Source: Chromohalobacter canadensis (GTDB lineage Bacteria > Pseudomonadota > Gammaproteobacteria > Pseudomonadales > Halomonadaceae). Taken from it: 64,000 nucleotides of DNA. The notes beneath the pieces were generated by a model, which did no database searches, was not told where the DNA came from, and was given only the letters and a program-made list of their open reading frames with translations. A program made the position numbers and the translations under genes. The stretch is from NCBI RefSeq assembly GCF_029544075.1, contig NZ_JAJQJH010000005.1, positions 1 through 64,000 on the forward strand. The letters are read 5' to 3'. Positions 16,392 to 23,842 of the stretch are shown in pieces (position 1 is the first letter of the stretch; each line of letters starts with the position of its first letter).

Positions 16392-17420
16392 ATGGTCCTC
16401 CTTGCGGCCTTTGCCCTGCTTTCCATCGGGTTTTCATTTCTGTGTTCCATCCTCGAGGCGGCGCTGCTGTCGCTGACCCCGAGTTACATTGCGCAGTTGA
16501 AGGATGATCGCCCGAAGCTGCATGCTTCCCTTTCCAGGTTGAAGTCCAACATCGACCGTCCGCTGGCGGCGATCCTCACGCTTAATACCATCGCGCATAC
16601 CGTGGGCGCGACGGGCGTGGGCGCGCAGGTGGCGGTGGTCTTCGGCGATTCCCACGTGGCGATTGCCTCGGCGGTGATGACGCTGGCGATCCTGGTCGTT
16701 TCGGAGATCATTCCCAAGACCATCGGTGCGAGCTACTGGCGTGCCCTCGCCCCGCTGCTGCCGCCGATTCTGCGGGTGATGATCTTTGTTCTGACGCCGT
16801 TCATCTGGCTTTCCGAGCGGATCACCAACCGTATCGGCAAGTCGGAGCACGATGTCGACATGCGTGGGGAGATCAAGGCGCTGGCGCGCATCGGCCTGGA
16901 CGAGAAGGCGCTGGATAGCGACGAAACGCGGGCTATCGTCAATATCCTCAATCTGCACGAGATCCGCGTGAAAAGCGTGATGACGCCGCGCACGGTGTGC
17001 GTTTCAGTGCCGCCGGATCTCAGCGTCGCGGAGTTCGACGAACAGTTCGGCAAGATGCAGTTCACGCGCTTTCCGGTGATGGACGGCGGTGAACAGGCGA
17101 TTGGCTACATCCATAAGGCGGATACTTATCACGCCGAGGATGAGCAGACCATGAAGGCACTAATGCACCCTATCGAGGCGCTGCACGAGACGGATAACGT
17201 CGAGCATGTCTTCACCGCAATGCTCAAGGACCACGGCCACATGCGCGTGGTGTACGACGAGCATGGCACCTGGGTGGGCTTGATCACGCTGGAGGATGTC
17301 ATCGAGACGATCCTCGGCCAAGACATCGTCGATGAGACGGACAACGTCGAGAACCTGCGCCGCTACGCCAAGCAGCGCTGGGTGAAGCGCCTCAAGCGTG
17401 ACGATGGCGACACCAACTGA
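16392..17420 (+). CDS. CNNM/CorC-type membrane protein with CBS pair
   Basis: 342 residues. The N-terminal DUF21 (CNNM) membrane domain covers residues 1-180, with helices beginning LLAAFALLSIGFSFLCSILEAALLSL, and has the VVSEIIPKTIGA signature. Two CBS motifs follow (MTPRTVCVSVPPDLSVAEF and ALMHPIEALHETDNVEHVF), ending in GLITLEDVIETILG. Relatives are magnesium or divalent-cation efflux/sensing proteins (CorC/HlyC group). The C-terminal HlyC/CorC transporter-associated domain is missing or very short. The 3' end overlaps the convergent MOT1 gene by 29 bases. Confidence 0.85.
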   Translation: MVLLAAFALLSIGFSFLCSILEAALLSLTPSYIAQLKDDRPKLHASLSRLKSNIDRPLAAILTLNTIAHTVGATGVGAQVAVVFGDSHVAIASAVMTLAILVVSEIIPKTIGASYWRALAPLLPPILRVMIFVLTPFIWLSERITNRIGKSEHDVDMRGEIKALARIGLDEKALDSDETRAIVNILNLHEIRVKSVMTPRTVCVSVPPDLSVAEFDEQFGKMQFTRFPVMDGGEQAIGYIHKADTYHAEDEQTMKALMHPIEALHETDNVEHVFTAMLKDHGHMRVVYDEHGTWVGLITLEDVIETILGQDIVDETDNVENLRRYAKQRWVKRLKRDDGDTN

Positions 17421-18516
17421 TCCGCACGCCTTCGGCGATGCCGCCGGCGATGAGCCCCCAGAAAGGATCCAGCGCGACCGTCACCGCGGCGGTCGCGGCG
17501 ATCACCGGCCAGCATGAGGGCTTGCTGTCGAACAGTCGCTTGGTGATGGCAAGCTGCCAAGCGGCGACGAGCAGCAAGGCGCCCAATCCCGCACTGGGAA
17601 TACCCGCAAGCAACCCCAGCCCCCACTGCGGTGGCAAACATGCCACGGCCAGCAATAAGCCTCCCAGTAGTAGTGGCGCGGTACCGGTGCGTGCGCCGAA
17701 GCGGTAATGTGCGGCCAGGCCTCCGGCGCCGTGACACATCGGCAAGGCCCCCATCGGCGTGAGGACGAGATTCGCTAGTCCAGTGGAGATCGACAAACGC
17801 GCTGGCGTGACATGCGTGGCGCGCTCTCCGAAGTAATCGCCGGCGACGAGCGTGGTCAATACGATGGCGTTGGTGACGGTCAATGAGAGTTGCGGCAACA
17901 CCAGCATCGACATGGCACGTTCGATGCTTTGCATGTCCGGCCAGCTCGCCAGCGCGGGAAACCACGCGGTGCCGGTGTCGATGAGTGGCGCGCTCGCGGC
18001 CTGAAAATGCCCCAGCCCCCAGGCCGTCAATAACGCGAGCACCACGGAGGGCCAGCGCGGAAAGCGCATCGCTATCAACAGCACGCTGAGCGTGGCAATG
18101 CCTATCCAGGCTTGCTCGGCCATCAGCGTGAGGCTGGTCAAGGCCAACAGCGCCCCCAACCCCAGTTGCAGCCCGGCCAATACGGATTGCGGGATCAAGC
18201 GGTTGAGGCGCGCGATCCAGCCGGTCAGCCCCAGGATCAATAAAACCACGCCGATCGTTGCCCCGGCGATGGCCAGTTCCAGCGGCGACATGCCCGCCGT
18301 CAATATGACGGCCGCCACGGCCTTCATGGGCTGCACGGGGATGGGCAGACGATAGTACAACGCCGTGCCTAGATAAAAGACGGCAAATCCCAGCACTACC
18401 GGCACGGGCGCTAGCCCACCGATGGCGATGCTCCCCAGCATCAACGGCAGCAAGGTGCCGAGATCGCCCAGCGCCCCGTTGACCTCGCGCAGATTGGAGG
18501 CAAAGGCTGTGTTCAT
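17392..18516 (-). CDS. MOT1-type putative sulfate/molybdate permease
   Basis: 374 residues, about ten hydrophobic helices. The N-terminal REVNGALGDLGTLLPLMLG and the central PIPVQPMKAVAAVIL and PMGALPMCHGAGGLAAHYRFGARTG segments are the two signature regions of the MFS_MOT1/SulP-related family, whose studied members carry molybdate. No modABC, moa or moe gene is nearby. The ATG at 18516 lacks an obvious ribosome site. It ends inside the 3' end of the CNNM-type gene (29-base tail-to-tail overlap). Confidence 0.82.
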   Translation of the reverse strand: MNTAFASNLREVNGALGDLGTLLPLMLGSIAIGGLAPVPVVLGFAVFYLGTALYYRLPIPVQPMKAVAAVILTAGMSPLELAIAGATIGVVLLILGLTGWIARLNRLIPQSVLAGLQLGLGALLALTSLTLMAEQAWIGIATLSVLLIAMRFPRWPSVVLALLTAWGLGHFQAASAPLIDTGTAWFPALASWPDMQSIERAMSMLVLPQLSLTVTNAIVLTTLVAGDYFGERATHVTPARLSISTGLANLVLTPMGALPMCHGAGGLAAHYRFGARTGTAPLLLGGLLLAVACLPPQWGLGLLAGIPSAGLGALLLVAAWQLAITKRLFDSKPSCWPVIAATAAVTVALDPFWGLIAGGIAEGVRISWCRHRHA

Positions 18517-18784
18517 AACACTTTTTAACCCGACTCCATTTATTACGTTAAGATGCAGCCTTCTTGCGTGTTCTTACATCTCATTAACAATACTAAATAT
18601 CGGTGTTAAATACGTTACGAATTTTCTTTTGCTCTGAGTGCATGAAAGCGCTTAGCCTCATAGCACCACCTGACCCGAACGACACAGGCCGGCATATAAG
18701 GCGGCCACAAAGGTCGCAGTCATCGTTTGTGACGAGCGATCCCGAGTTAGGCGCCCGCCAGGACGCGGTTCGTGGTCAGGAAGA

Positions 18785-18830
18785 CCAGCGCCACCTATTC
18801 AGCGTAGCCAGCACCACCTATTCAGCGTAG
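18785..18830 (+). repeat. Tandem 23-bp direct repeat (two copies)
   Basis: Copies at 18785-18807 and 18808-18830 differ at one base (CCAGCGCCACC versus CCAGCACCACC). They are head to tail with no gap, immediately upstream of the hairpin at 18863. Confidence 0.8.
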
Positions 18831-18862
18831 TCAGTGGCTTTTTGCTAGACTCGCTACAGTCG

Positions 18863-18903
18863 AACGCTGCCGGACGATACTGTCAGGCAGCGTTTTTCTT
18901 TTT
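18863..18903 (+). terminator. Terminator-like hairpin 44 bases before the next gene
   Basis: AACGCTGCC (18863-18871) pairs with GGCAGCGTT (18886-18894), with an inner GAC/GTC pairing, followed by TTTTTCTTTTT. It stands upstream of, not after, a plus-strand gene. It therefore ends either a short RNA or a leader of the gene at 18947 (possible attenuator). Confidence 0.6.
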
Positions 18904-18946
18904 CCAAGCAATACCGTTTGCTTACCATCTATAAGGAGAGCAAGGA

Positions 18947-19612
18947 ATGCTCGAGTGGCTCAACAATAATAGCGGTGCGCTGAGCGCGATCGCGAGTTTC
19001 TGCACCTTGGGCGTGTGGCTGTTCTACGCGCAGCTCCTTTACCTGGGCTTTGCGCGACAGCGGCGGCCGCGCATCCTCATCAACCGTGGCCGCAGCAAGT
19101 CGCCGGATGGCATGTGCCTGATCAGCAACATGAGCTCTGAGGCGATCTTCGTCACGAATGTTATGGGGGTATTGCACACATCCAAAAACACATATAACTG
19201 CGACTTGACCGATTACACGCGGTCTGACGATAGCGGAGAGGGCCGTGGCGAGCAGCATGCCACGCGCCAAGGTCCACTCGCCTCGGGTGACTACCATCAG
19301 GTGTGCTCGTTCAGAGAAATCATCGATCACGTCACCGACGGGAACGCGCTGGATATCGACCGGAACACGCTGACCCTCGAAGGTGAAAAGTTGAGGATGC
19401 TGGAGATCCGACTGATCGCGATCTATGGTAGCGAGAATCGCCCGCTGGGCGCGTACCGGAGCTTCATGCTCGAGAAGAGCGAGCTCGATCCTAACGAGGA
19501 GGATAATGATTGCCTGATCGTGCCAACTTCGTTCGATACGCAGCGCCTATCGCGTCGCTGGCATCAAAAGCGTATTCGTCGGTGGCTGGAAGCACTGCCG
19601 AGCAGCCGTTGA
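18947..19612 (+). CDS. Membrane-anchored protein of unknown function
   Basis: 221 residues, preceded by an AAGGAGAG ribosome site. One N-terminal helix (about residues 10-33: SAIASFCTLGVWLFYAQLLY) anchors a cytoplasmic domain with an alternating beta pattern (RPRILINRGR, MCLISNMSSEAIFVTNVMGVL, LEIRLIAIYGSENRP). This resembles the one-helix plus beta-domain layout of many small uncharacterised proteins in halophiles. The C-terminus is basic (RLSRRWHQKRIRRWLEAL). No motif gives an activity. A terminator-like hairpin precedes it and a dyad follows at 19707. Confidence 0.7.
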   Translation: MLEWLNNNSGALSAIASFCTLGVWLFYAQLLYLGFARQRRPRILINRGRSKSPDGMCLISNMSSEAIFVTNVMGVLHTSKNTYNCDLTDYTRSDDSGEGRGEQHATRQGPLASGDYHQVCSFREIIDHVTDGNALDIDRNTLTLEGEKLRMLEIRLIAIYGSENRPLGAYRSFMLEKSELDPNEEDNDCLIVPTSFDTQRLSRRWHQKRIRRWLEALPSSR

Positions 19613-19706
19613 TCGCCCCCCCACCATGGCCGAATAGCCCGGAGCGAATGGGCGGCGCAAAGCGTATGGATAGCAGAAAGCGTTTAGGGTTGCTTGCCCC
19701 AAACGC

Positions 19707-19734
19707 AACAGGGCCCGCCGAGGCGGGCCCTGTT
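19707..19734. terminator. GC-rich hairpin between convergent genes
   Basis: AACAGGGCCCGCC pairs with GGCGGGCCCTGTT (13 bp, minimal loop). It lies between the unknown gene ending at 19612 and the cold-shock gene ending at 19770. T-runs are weak on both sides. Confidence 0.6.
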
Positions 19735-19769
19735 ATGCGAAGCTTTGCAGCTTCGAATCAAACGCGAAG

Positions 19770-19973
19770 TTACTCGGGCTTGATGTTAGACGCCTGAAGG
19801 CCTTTCTTGCCCTGAGTGACGTCAAAAGAGACCTTTTGACCGTCCTGCAGAGACTTGAAGCCTTCAGCCTGAATTTCGGAGAAGTGGGCAAAGAGGTCGT
19901 CGCCGCCGTCGTCCGGAGAAATAAAGCCGAAACCTTTAGCGTCGTTGAACCACTTAACTGTACCAGTTGCCAT
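19770..19973 (-). CDS. CspA-family cold-shock protein
   Basis: 67 residues, the standard length. Both RNA-binding motifs are present: [19 protein letters not shown] covers RNP1 (KGFGFI) and RNP2 (DLFAHF), and the start [12 protein letters not shown] is canonical. It should be a single-stranded RNA/DNA-binding chaperone that melts secondary structure. An AAAGGA site lies 8 bases before the ATG. The 226 bases upstream contain no gene and would accommodate the long leader typical of csp mRNAs. Cold induction itself cannot be read here. Confidence 0.95.
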   Translation of the reverse strand: MATGTVKWFNDAKGFGFISPDDGGDDLFAHFSEIQAEGFKSLQDGQKVSFDVTQGKKGLQASNIKPE

Positions 19974-20199
19974 TTTCGATATCCTTTACACGCATTGCGC
20001 TTTCAATTGCCGGGTATTTACCCGAGTTGCAGTGGGTAAAACAAATTAGCGATACACCAGGCTCTCGAAGACATCGATTACTACTGACGGTATGCCACTT
20101 GCTAACCTACTGAACGCACTTTGGACCTTTATGGGGTCGCTGTCAACACTTTCTCGTCGTATCTTCACAGCGCGCCAGTGGCGCGCCCCGAGCGATATG

Positions 20200-20466
20200 T
20201 CACTGCGCCCCGCGTGACGAGTGACCTAGCTCGACGATGGTGCGCATCAGCGTGGCGACGCTTTGGCTGGATTGACCGTATTCCTGCATCAATGCCCGAA
20301 GGCGTTCCTCGAACGGTGGCTCTTGGGGCGCGGCATCTTCATTGCTTGCCCCGCCGCCATCGAGCTCCTTGAGAGCCGTGGCGAAGGCGTCATCGAGTTC
20401 ACGAAACTTGCGGAGCTTTTCACGCTCATCCATATGGCGTGACGAGGCTTGACGATTGTTTTTCAT
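20200..20466 (-). CDS. Small protein resembling the N-terminal half of MvaT
   Basis: 88 residues, very charged, predicted helical. Residues 51-63 read PFEERLRALMQEY. The full MvaT homologue encoded at 37513-37890 has EFKEKLETLMKEY at residues 35-47, and a helix with leucine spacing precedes it in both. The DNA-binding half of MvaT (GEVVETRGGN region) is absent; after the match the protein ends within 25 residues. By analogy with truncated H-NS proteins it could form mixed oligomers with MvaT and modulate silencing. The start is uncertain (ATG at 20466 or 20433; neither has a good ribosome site). Function is inferred from this similarity alone. Confidence 0.55.
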   Translation of the reverse strand: MKNNRQASSRHMDEREKLRKFRELDDAFATALKELDGGGASNEDAAPQEPPFEERLRALMQEYGQSSQSVATLMRTIVELGHSSRGAQ

Positions 20467-20715
20467 GGAAATATTGAAATCACGATATAACGGTTCAAAA
20501 GCGTAATAGCACGGCTTCGGTAAGGTGTACCGGAGACGCTCACGTACGGCAACGAGTCACGCGGATAGGTAACGCGGGAAAAACGGTCTCTCTGAATAGG
20601 CGATGTCTGAATCGCTTAGCGTTGACTCGGCCCAGCACTATAGATGATGCCAAATCTGCGAAGTTCAATCCCTGCGATTTTTATATGCTCAGCGCTCACC
20701 GGGCTACCGCACAAT

Positions 20716-23220
20716 CTAGCGCGTGCGCGCGGAACGCGCTGGCAACGTTTCTTGACGCTGTGACAGCCGCCACAGGAAAGATTCGACGGGTCTAGGTCGC
20801 CCTAGCAGGTAGCCCTGACCAATGGGACAACCCAACCCGCGCAAGACATCCATCTGTTCCTGAGTTTCTATCCCTTCGGCAACGACAGTCAAGCCTAGTC
20901 CCCGCGCCAGATCGATAATGCCTTTAACCAGCAATTGGCTGCGCTCATCCTCGGCGATGGTGTCGATATAGACTTTATCGAGCTTAACCTTGGTGAACGG
21001 CAATTCCTTTAAAAAACGCAGCGAAGTATAGCCGGCTCCGAAGTCATCCAATACCAGCCCAAAGCCGTGCAGACGCAAGGTGCGCATGACTTGACGCACT
21101 TGGCTAAGGTCCTGCGTGGCGACGTGCTCGGTGACCTCGAGCTCGATACATTGCGGGGGAACGCCGTAATACTGGCAGCGTTCCAGCAGCCAGTCGGTGA
21201 ATCGGTGGTCGTCGAAATGCCGTATCGACAGATTGACCGCCCATACCAGGCTCTGCGTATGCGGCAGTTCGTGACGCGCCAACCAGGCGAGCATGGTGTC
21301 GAACACTTTTTCGTCTAGCGGCACGATCTGGTGGCTAGCTTCGGCCACAGGAATGAATTCACTGGGCGAGATAGTGCCGAAGGTGTCGTGCTGCCAACGA
21401 ATCAAGGCCTCGGCGCCCGCCAGTTGCCGATTAGCGAGACGATATTGGGGTTGTAGATACAGCTCGAAGAACGGCGCCTCCTGCTCCAGGGCATCGGCCA
21501 ACGTCTCCGCCAGGAAACGCCGACGCTCGGATGTCTTGAGCAGGTCGAGCTCGAATAGCTGCGGCTCGGCCCCGGCGCTGGCTAGCACCTGATCAGCGGC
21601 ATCCTGTGCGGCTTGTAACAGCGCCATGGGCGTCCTGCCGTGCTCGGGCGATACGGCAACCCCAATGCGTGGTTCGAGCCGATGCGGCACACCATGAACC
21701 TCGATAGGCGAGTGGAGCATTTCCTGATAACGCGCAGCCATGTCCAGGGGGTTTTGCGCTCCGGAGGCCATGACCACGAAGACATCGTCCGAGAGACGCG
21801 CCGGATAGCACACGCCGCCGCAGGTATTGCGCAGGCGCTCGGCGATGCCCTGAGCCGCCAGGTCGGCGCATTCGACCCCGAACTGAGCGCGCAGATGGCG
21901 CAAGGCATCGAACGCTAGATAATAAAGCGAGACGGCGTAGGCATCGTCCATAAAGCGTTGCAAGTGTCGTTCGAGGAGTACGCGCCCCGGCAGATCGGTC
22001 ACACGGTCGTTGCGCAGAGTTTGGCGCTTCAGACGCTGCTTGCGCTCGCGCCACCACGCCAGCCAGATGGCAAGGCCCGCCATGACCAGCGCGGCCGACG
22101 CCAGGGCGAAGACCCACCAGGTCCATTGATGTTGGGAAACGACCGCGTCGGGCACTTCGAGCCAGTTCACGCCTTCTCGCGCGCTTTCCGTGAGCTGGTC
22201 CCGAGCGCTATACAGCACGCTGGGAGTCGCGGAGACTAAGCGCGTGCCTCCTAGTGCCAGCTCATTTTTCAGTACTGCTCCACTTTGCGCCCGTGCGCCT
22301 TGGGGCATGAGCAAGGCATCGATCAGGCTATCGGCCATATGCGAGGGTACCGGGAAGACACCGCCCAGACAGCCGTGATTGAGCCACTCGCGCTGGTAAC
22401 ACCAGAATTGCCAGCCCTCTGCGGCCAAGGCTTGAACGCGCGCCAGGTTATCCTGCGTGAAGGGCGCCGAGAGGTAGGCTTGCAGCGGTTCACCTTGTTG
22501 TTGGCGACGTGCGCGAAAACGTGTCAGCACGCTTTCATCGGGCGAAGCCAACGCCAGCCAGGCATCGCTGAGCCGGGGCGAATTCACCCGGCGTGCGCTG
22601 GCCGCTAACGCGTCGCGGCTCTCATTCTGGGCGTACCACAGCGCCAGCGGGCCTTCCTGAGGGCGACGTGCCTCCAGTGCCCAGCGCATGCTGCGTTCGG
22701 CATAGGTGTCGAGCCCGATATGCACGATCTCCTGCGCATTCAACCAGTCGCGAAGCTCACCGTCGCGTACGTCATAGGCCACGACGGTCGCATTTTCAGG
22801 CGAGCTGGAAGCGTTCTCGGGCGAGTTGGAAGCGTTCTCAGACGAGATAAAAAGATGGCGATAGGCCCGCACGGCGGCATCATGCATGAGTAGCACGTAG
22901 CCGAGCTCGGCCTGGCGATGTGTCATGGTCTCGCGCCAGCGTCGCAGCATCGTCTCGCGTGGGAAGCGGTCGGCGCCGAGCACCTCGATGCTGAGATTGT
23001 CCTTGCCCACGCGGCGGGTGAGCGACTCGCGTACATCGCTCAGCAGGGCGGCGTCACTTTGCAGTGCAAGCTGGCTGGGCACCACGATCATGGCGCTGGA
23101 CGCGGTCGCAGGCGGCACCGACGCATCATCCTCGGCCGCCCCTGCCCTATCCAGAGGCAAGATAGCCAATACAAGGAGATACCATAGCCAAGGCCCGACC
23201 TTGTTGATGCCCTTTCCCAT
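20716..23220 (-). CDS. Membrane c-di-GMP phosphodiesterase with degenerate GGDEF and intact EAL domain
   Basis: 834 residues. A signal sequence (about 1-28), a periplasmic sensor region to about residue 365, a transmembrane helix (WWVFALASAALVMAGLAIWLAWW), a GGDEF-like domain and an EAL domain follow in order. The cyclase signature is replaced by RLSDDVF, so synthesis is not expected. The EAL domain keeps EALIRWQ, NLSIRHF, the Glu of ELEVTEH, DDFGAGYTS, KLDKVYID and AEGIET, so c-di-GMP hydrolysis to pGpG is expected. A short ENAS repeat lies in the periplasmic part (22795-22850). An AGGAGG site precedes the ATG. It is the last gene of the Tad run. Confidence 0.88.
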   Translation of the reverse strand: MGKGINKVGPWLWYLLVLAILPLDRAGAAEDDASVPPATASSAMIVVPSQLALQSDAALLSDVRESLTRRVGKDNLSIEVLGADRFPRETMLRRWRETMTHRQAELGYVLLMHDAAVRAYRHLFISSENASNSPENASSSPENATVVAYDVRDGELRDWLNAQEIVHIGLDTYAERSMRWALEARRPQEGPLALWYAQNESRDALAASARRVNSPRLSDAWLALASPDESVLTRFRARRQQQGEPLQAYLSAPFTQDNLARVQALAAEGWQFWCYQREWLNHGCLGGVFPVPSHMADSLIDALLMPQGARAQSGAVLKNELALGGTRLVSATPSVLYSARDQLTESAREGVNWLEVPDAVVSQHQWTWWVFALASAALVMAGLAIWLAWWRERKQRLKRQTLRNDRVTDLPGRVLLERHLQRFMDDAYAVSLYYLAFDALRHLRAQFGVECADLAAQGIAERLRNTCGGVCYPARLSDDVFVVMASGAQNPLDMAARYQEMLHSPIEVHGVPHRLEPRIGVAVSPEHGRTPMALLQAAQDAADQVLASAGAEPQLFELDLLKTSERRRFLAETLADALEQEAPFFELYLQPQYRLANRQLAGAEALIRWQHDTFGTISPSEFIPVAEASHQIVPLDEKVFDTMLAWLARHELPHTQSLVWAVNLSIRHFDDHRFTDWLLERCQYYGVPPQCIELEVTEHVATQDLSQVRQVMRTLRLHGFGLVLDDFGAGYTSLRFLKELPFTKVKLDKVYIDTIAEDERSQLLVKGIIDLARGLGLTVVAEGIETQEQMDVLRGLGCPIGQGYLLGRPRPVESFLWRLSQRQETLPARSARTR

Positions 23221-23284
23221 GCGTTCGGCCTCCTGCCGTCGAGATGAAACCCGCCATCCTTTTCCCCGAATTACTACTTAGCGT

Positions 23285-23319
23285 AGACGTCGGTGACGTC
23301 TCTGATGTCACCGACGTCT
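23285..23319 (-). repeat. Perfect 13-bp inverted repeat between tadE and the EAL gene
   Basis: AGACGTCGGTGAC (23285-23297) and GTCACCGACGTCT (23307-23319) are separated by 9 bases, in the 109-base gap between the tadE-like stop and the EAL start. There is no strong T-run, so partial termination, processing or an operator are all possible. Confidence 0.65.
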
Positions 23320-23329
23320 CTAATGTCAT

Positions 23330-23842
23330 TCAGTCGAGGAAGATGCTGGCAGTCGTTTTCAAGGGATCTGGCGTGCCTGGGATACTGATGCCAAATAGAT
23401 TCAAGACAGGAAGCGGAAAATCAGCTTGCAAGCATATGGTTAACATTCCTTCATCGAATGTGGGAGCGGCGTCCTCGCAAAACCGGGTGTTGAAGCGAGC
23501 GAGCCAGCCCCTGCCATCTTGTCTTCCATCTTCTCCTGCGTCACCTCCCTCCGTTTGAATTAAGCCTAGCTCAGTGAGTCGATCTTCAAGCTTTTCAACG
23601 CGGTCGTCCTCGCTTCCATCTACCAGCGTCGTGCTAATCGTCGCGGCCTGGCGAGCGGTCTCGCTTGCCAGGTTCTGCAAGCCACTTTGAATCAGAAACA
23701 CGAAGGCGTAGCCGATCAAGGCATAGAGAACCAAGAAGAACACCGGGAAGACGATGGCGAACTCGATGGCTGCGACACCGTTTTGACGACTGCGTGGCGT
23801 GTACTTGAAGCGACTCGATTTATTCAGCGCTTCCTTAGGCAT
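23330..23842 (-). CDS. tadE: TadE-family Flp pilus pseudopilin
   Basis: 170 residues. Following a basic leader, QNGVAAIEFAIVFPVFFLVLYALIGYAF is the TadE-like membrane helix with the G-x3-EF processing-type pattern; the remainder is periplasmic. TadE and TadF-like proteins are minor pseudopilins needed for Flp pilus assembly. The start at 23842 follows a GGGAG site and overlaps the preceding TadG-like gene by 8 bases; a GTG 15 bases upstream lacks a site. The last structural gene of the Tad locus. Confidence 0.8.
   Translation of the reverse strand: MPKEALNKSSRFKYTPRSRQNGVAAIEFAIVFPVFFLVLYALIGYAFVFLIQSGLQNLASETARQAATISTTLVDGSEDDRVEKLEDRLTELGLIQTEGGDAGEDGRQDGRGWLARFNTRFCEDAAPTFDEGMLTICLQADFPLPVLNLFGISIPGTPDPLKTTASIFLD

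Larger units (their letters stand above)
18517..18946. other. Intergenic region with a 23-bp tandem repeat and a terminator-like hairpin
   Basis: 430 bases without a supported gene between the divergent MOT1 gene and a membrane-anchored unknown. It contains two adjacent 23-bp copies of CCAGCGCCACCTATTCAGCGTAG and a strong hairpin with a T-run just before the next gene. The first 100 bases are AT-rich and probably hold the MOT1 promoter. Confidence 0.5.

Noticed and set aside
22795-22850. Short tandem repeat in the EAL gene as a mobile or phase-variable element
   Set aside because: The unit length is a multiple of three and only lengthens an ENAS motif in the periplasmic part; it cannot cause frameshift switching.
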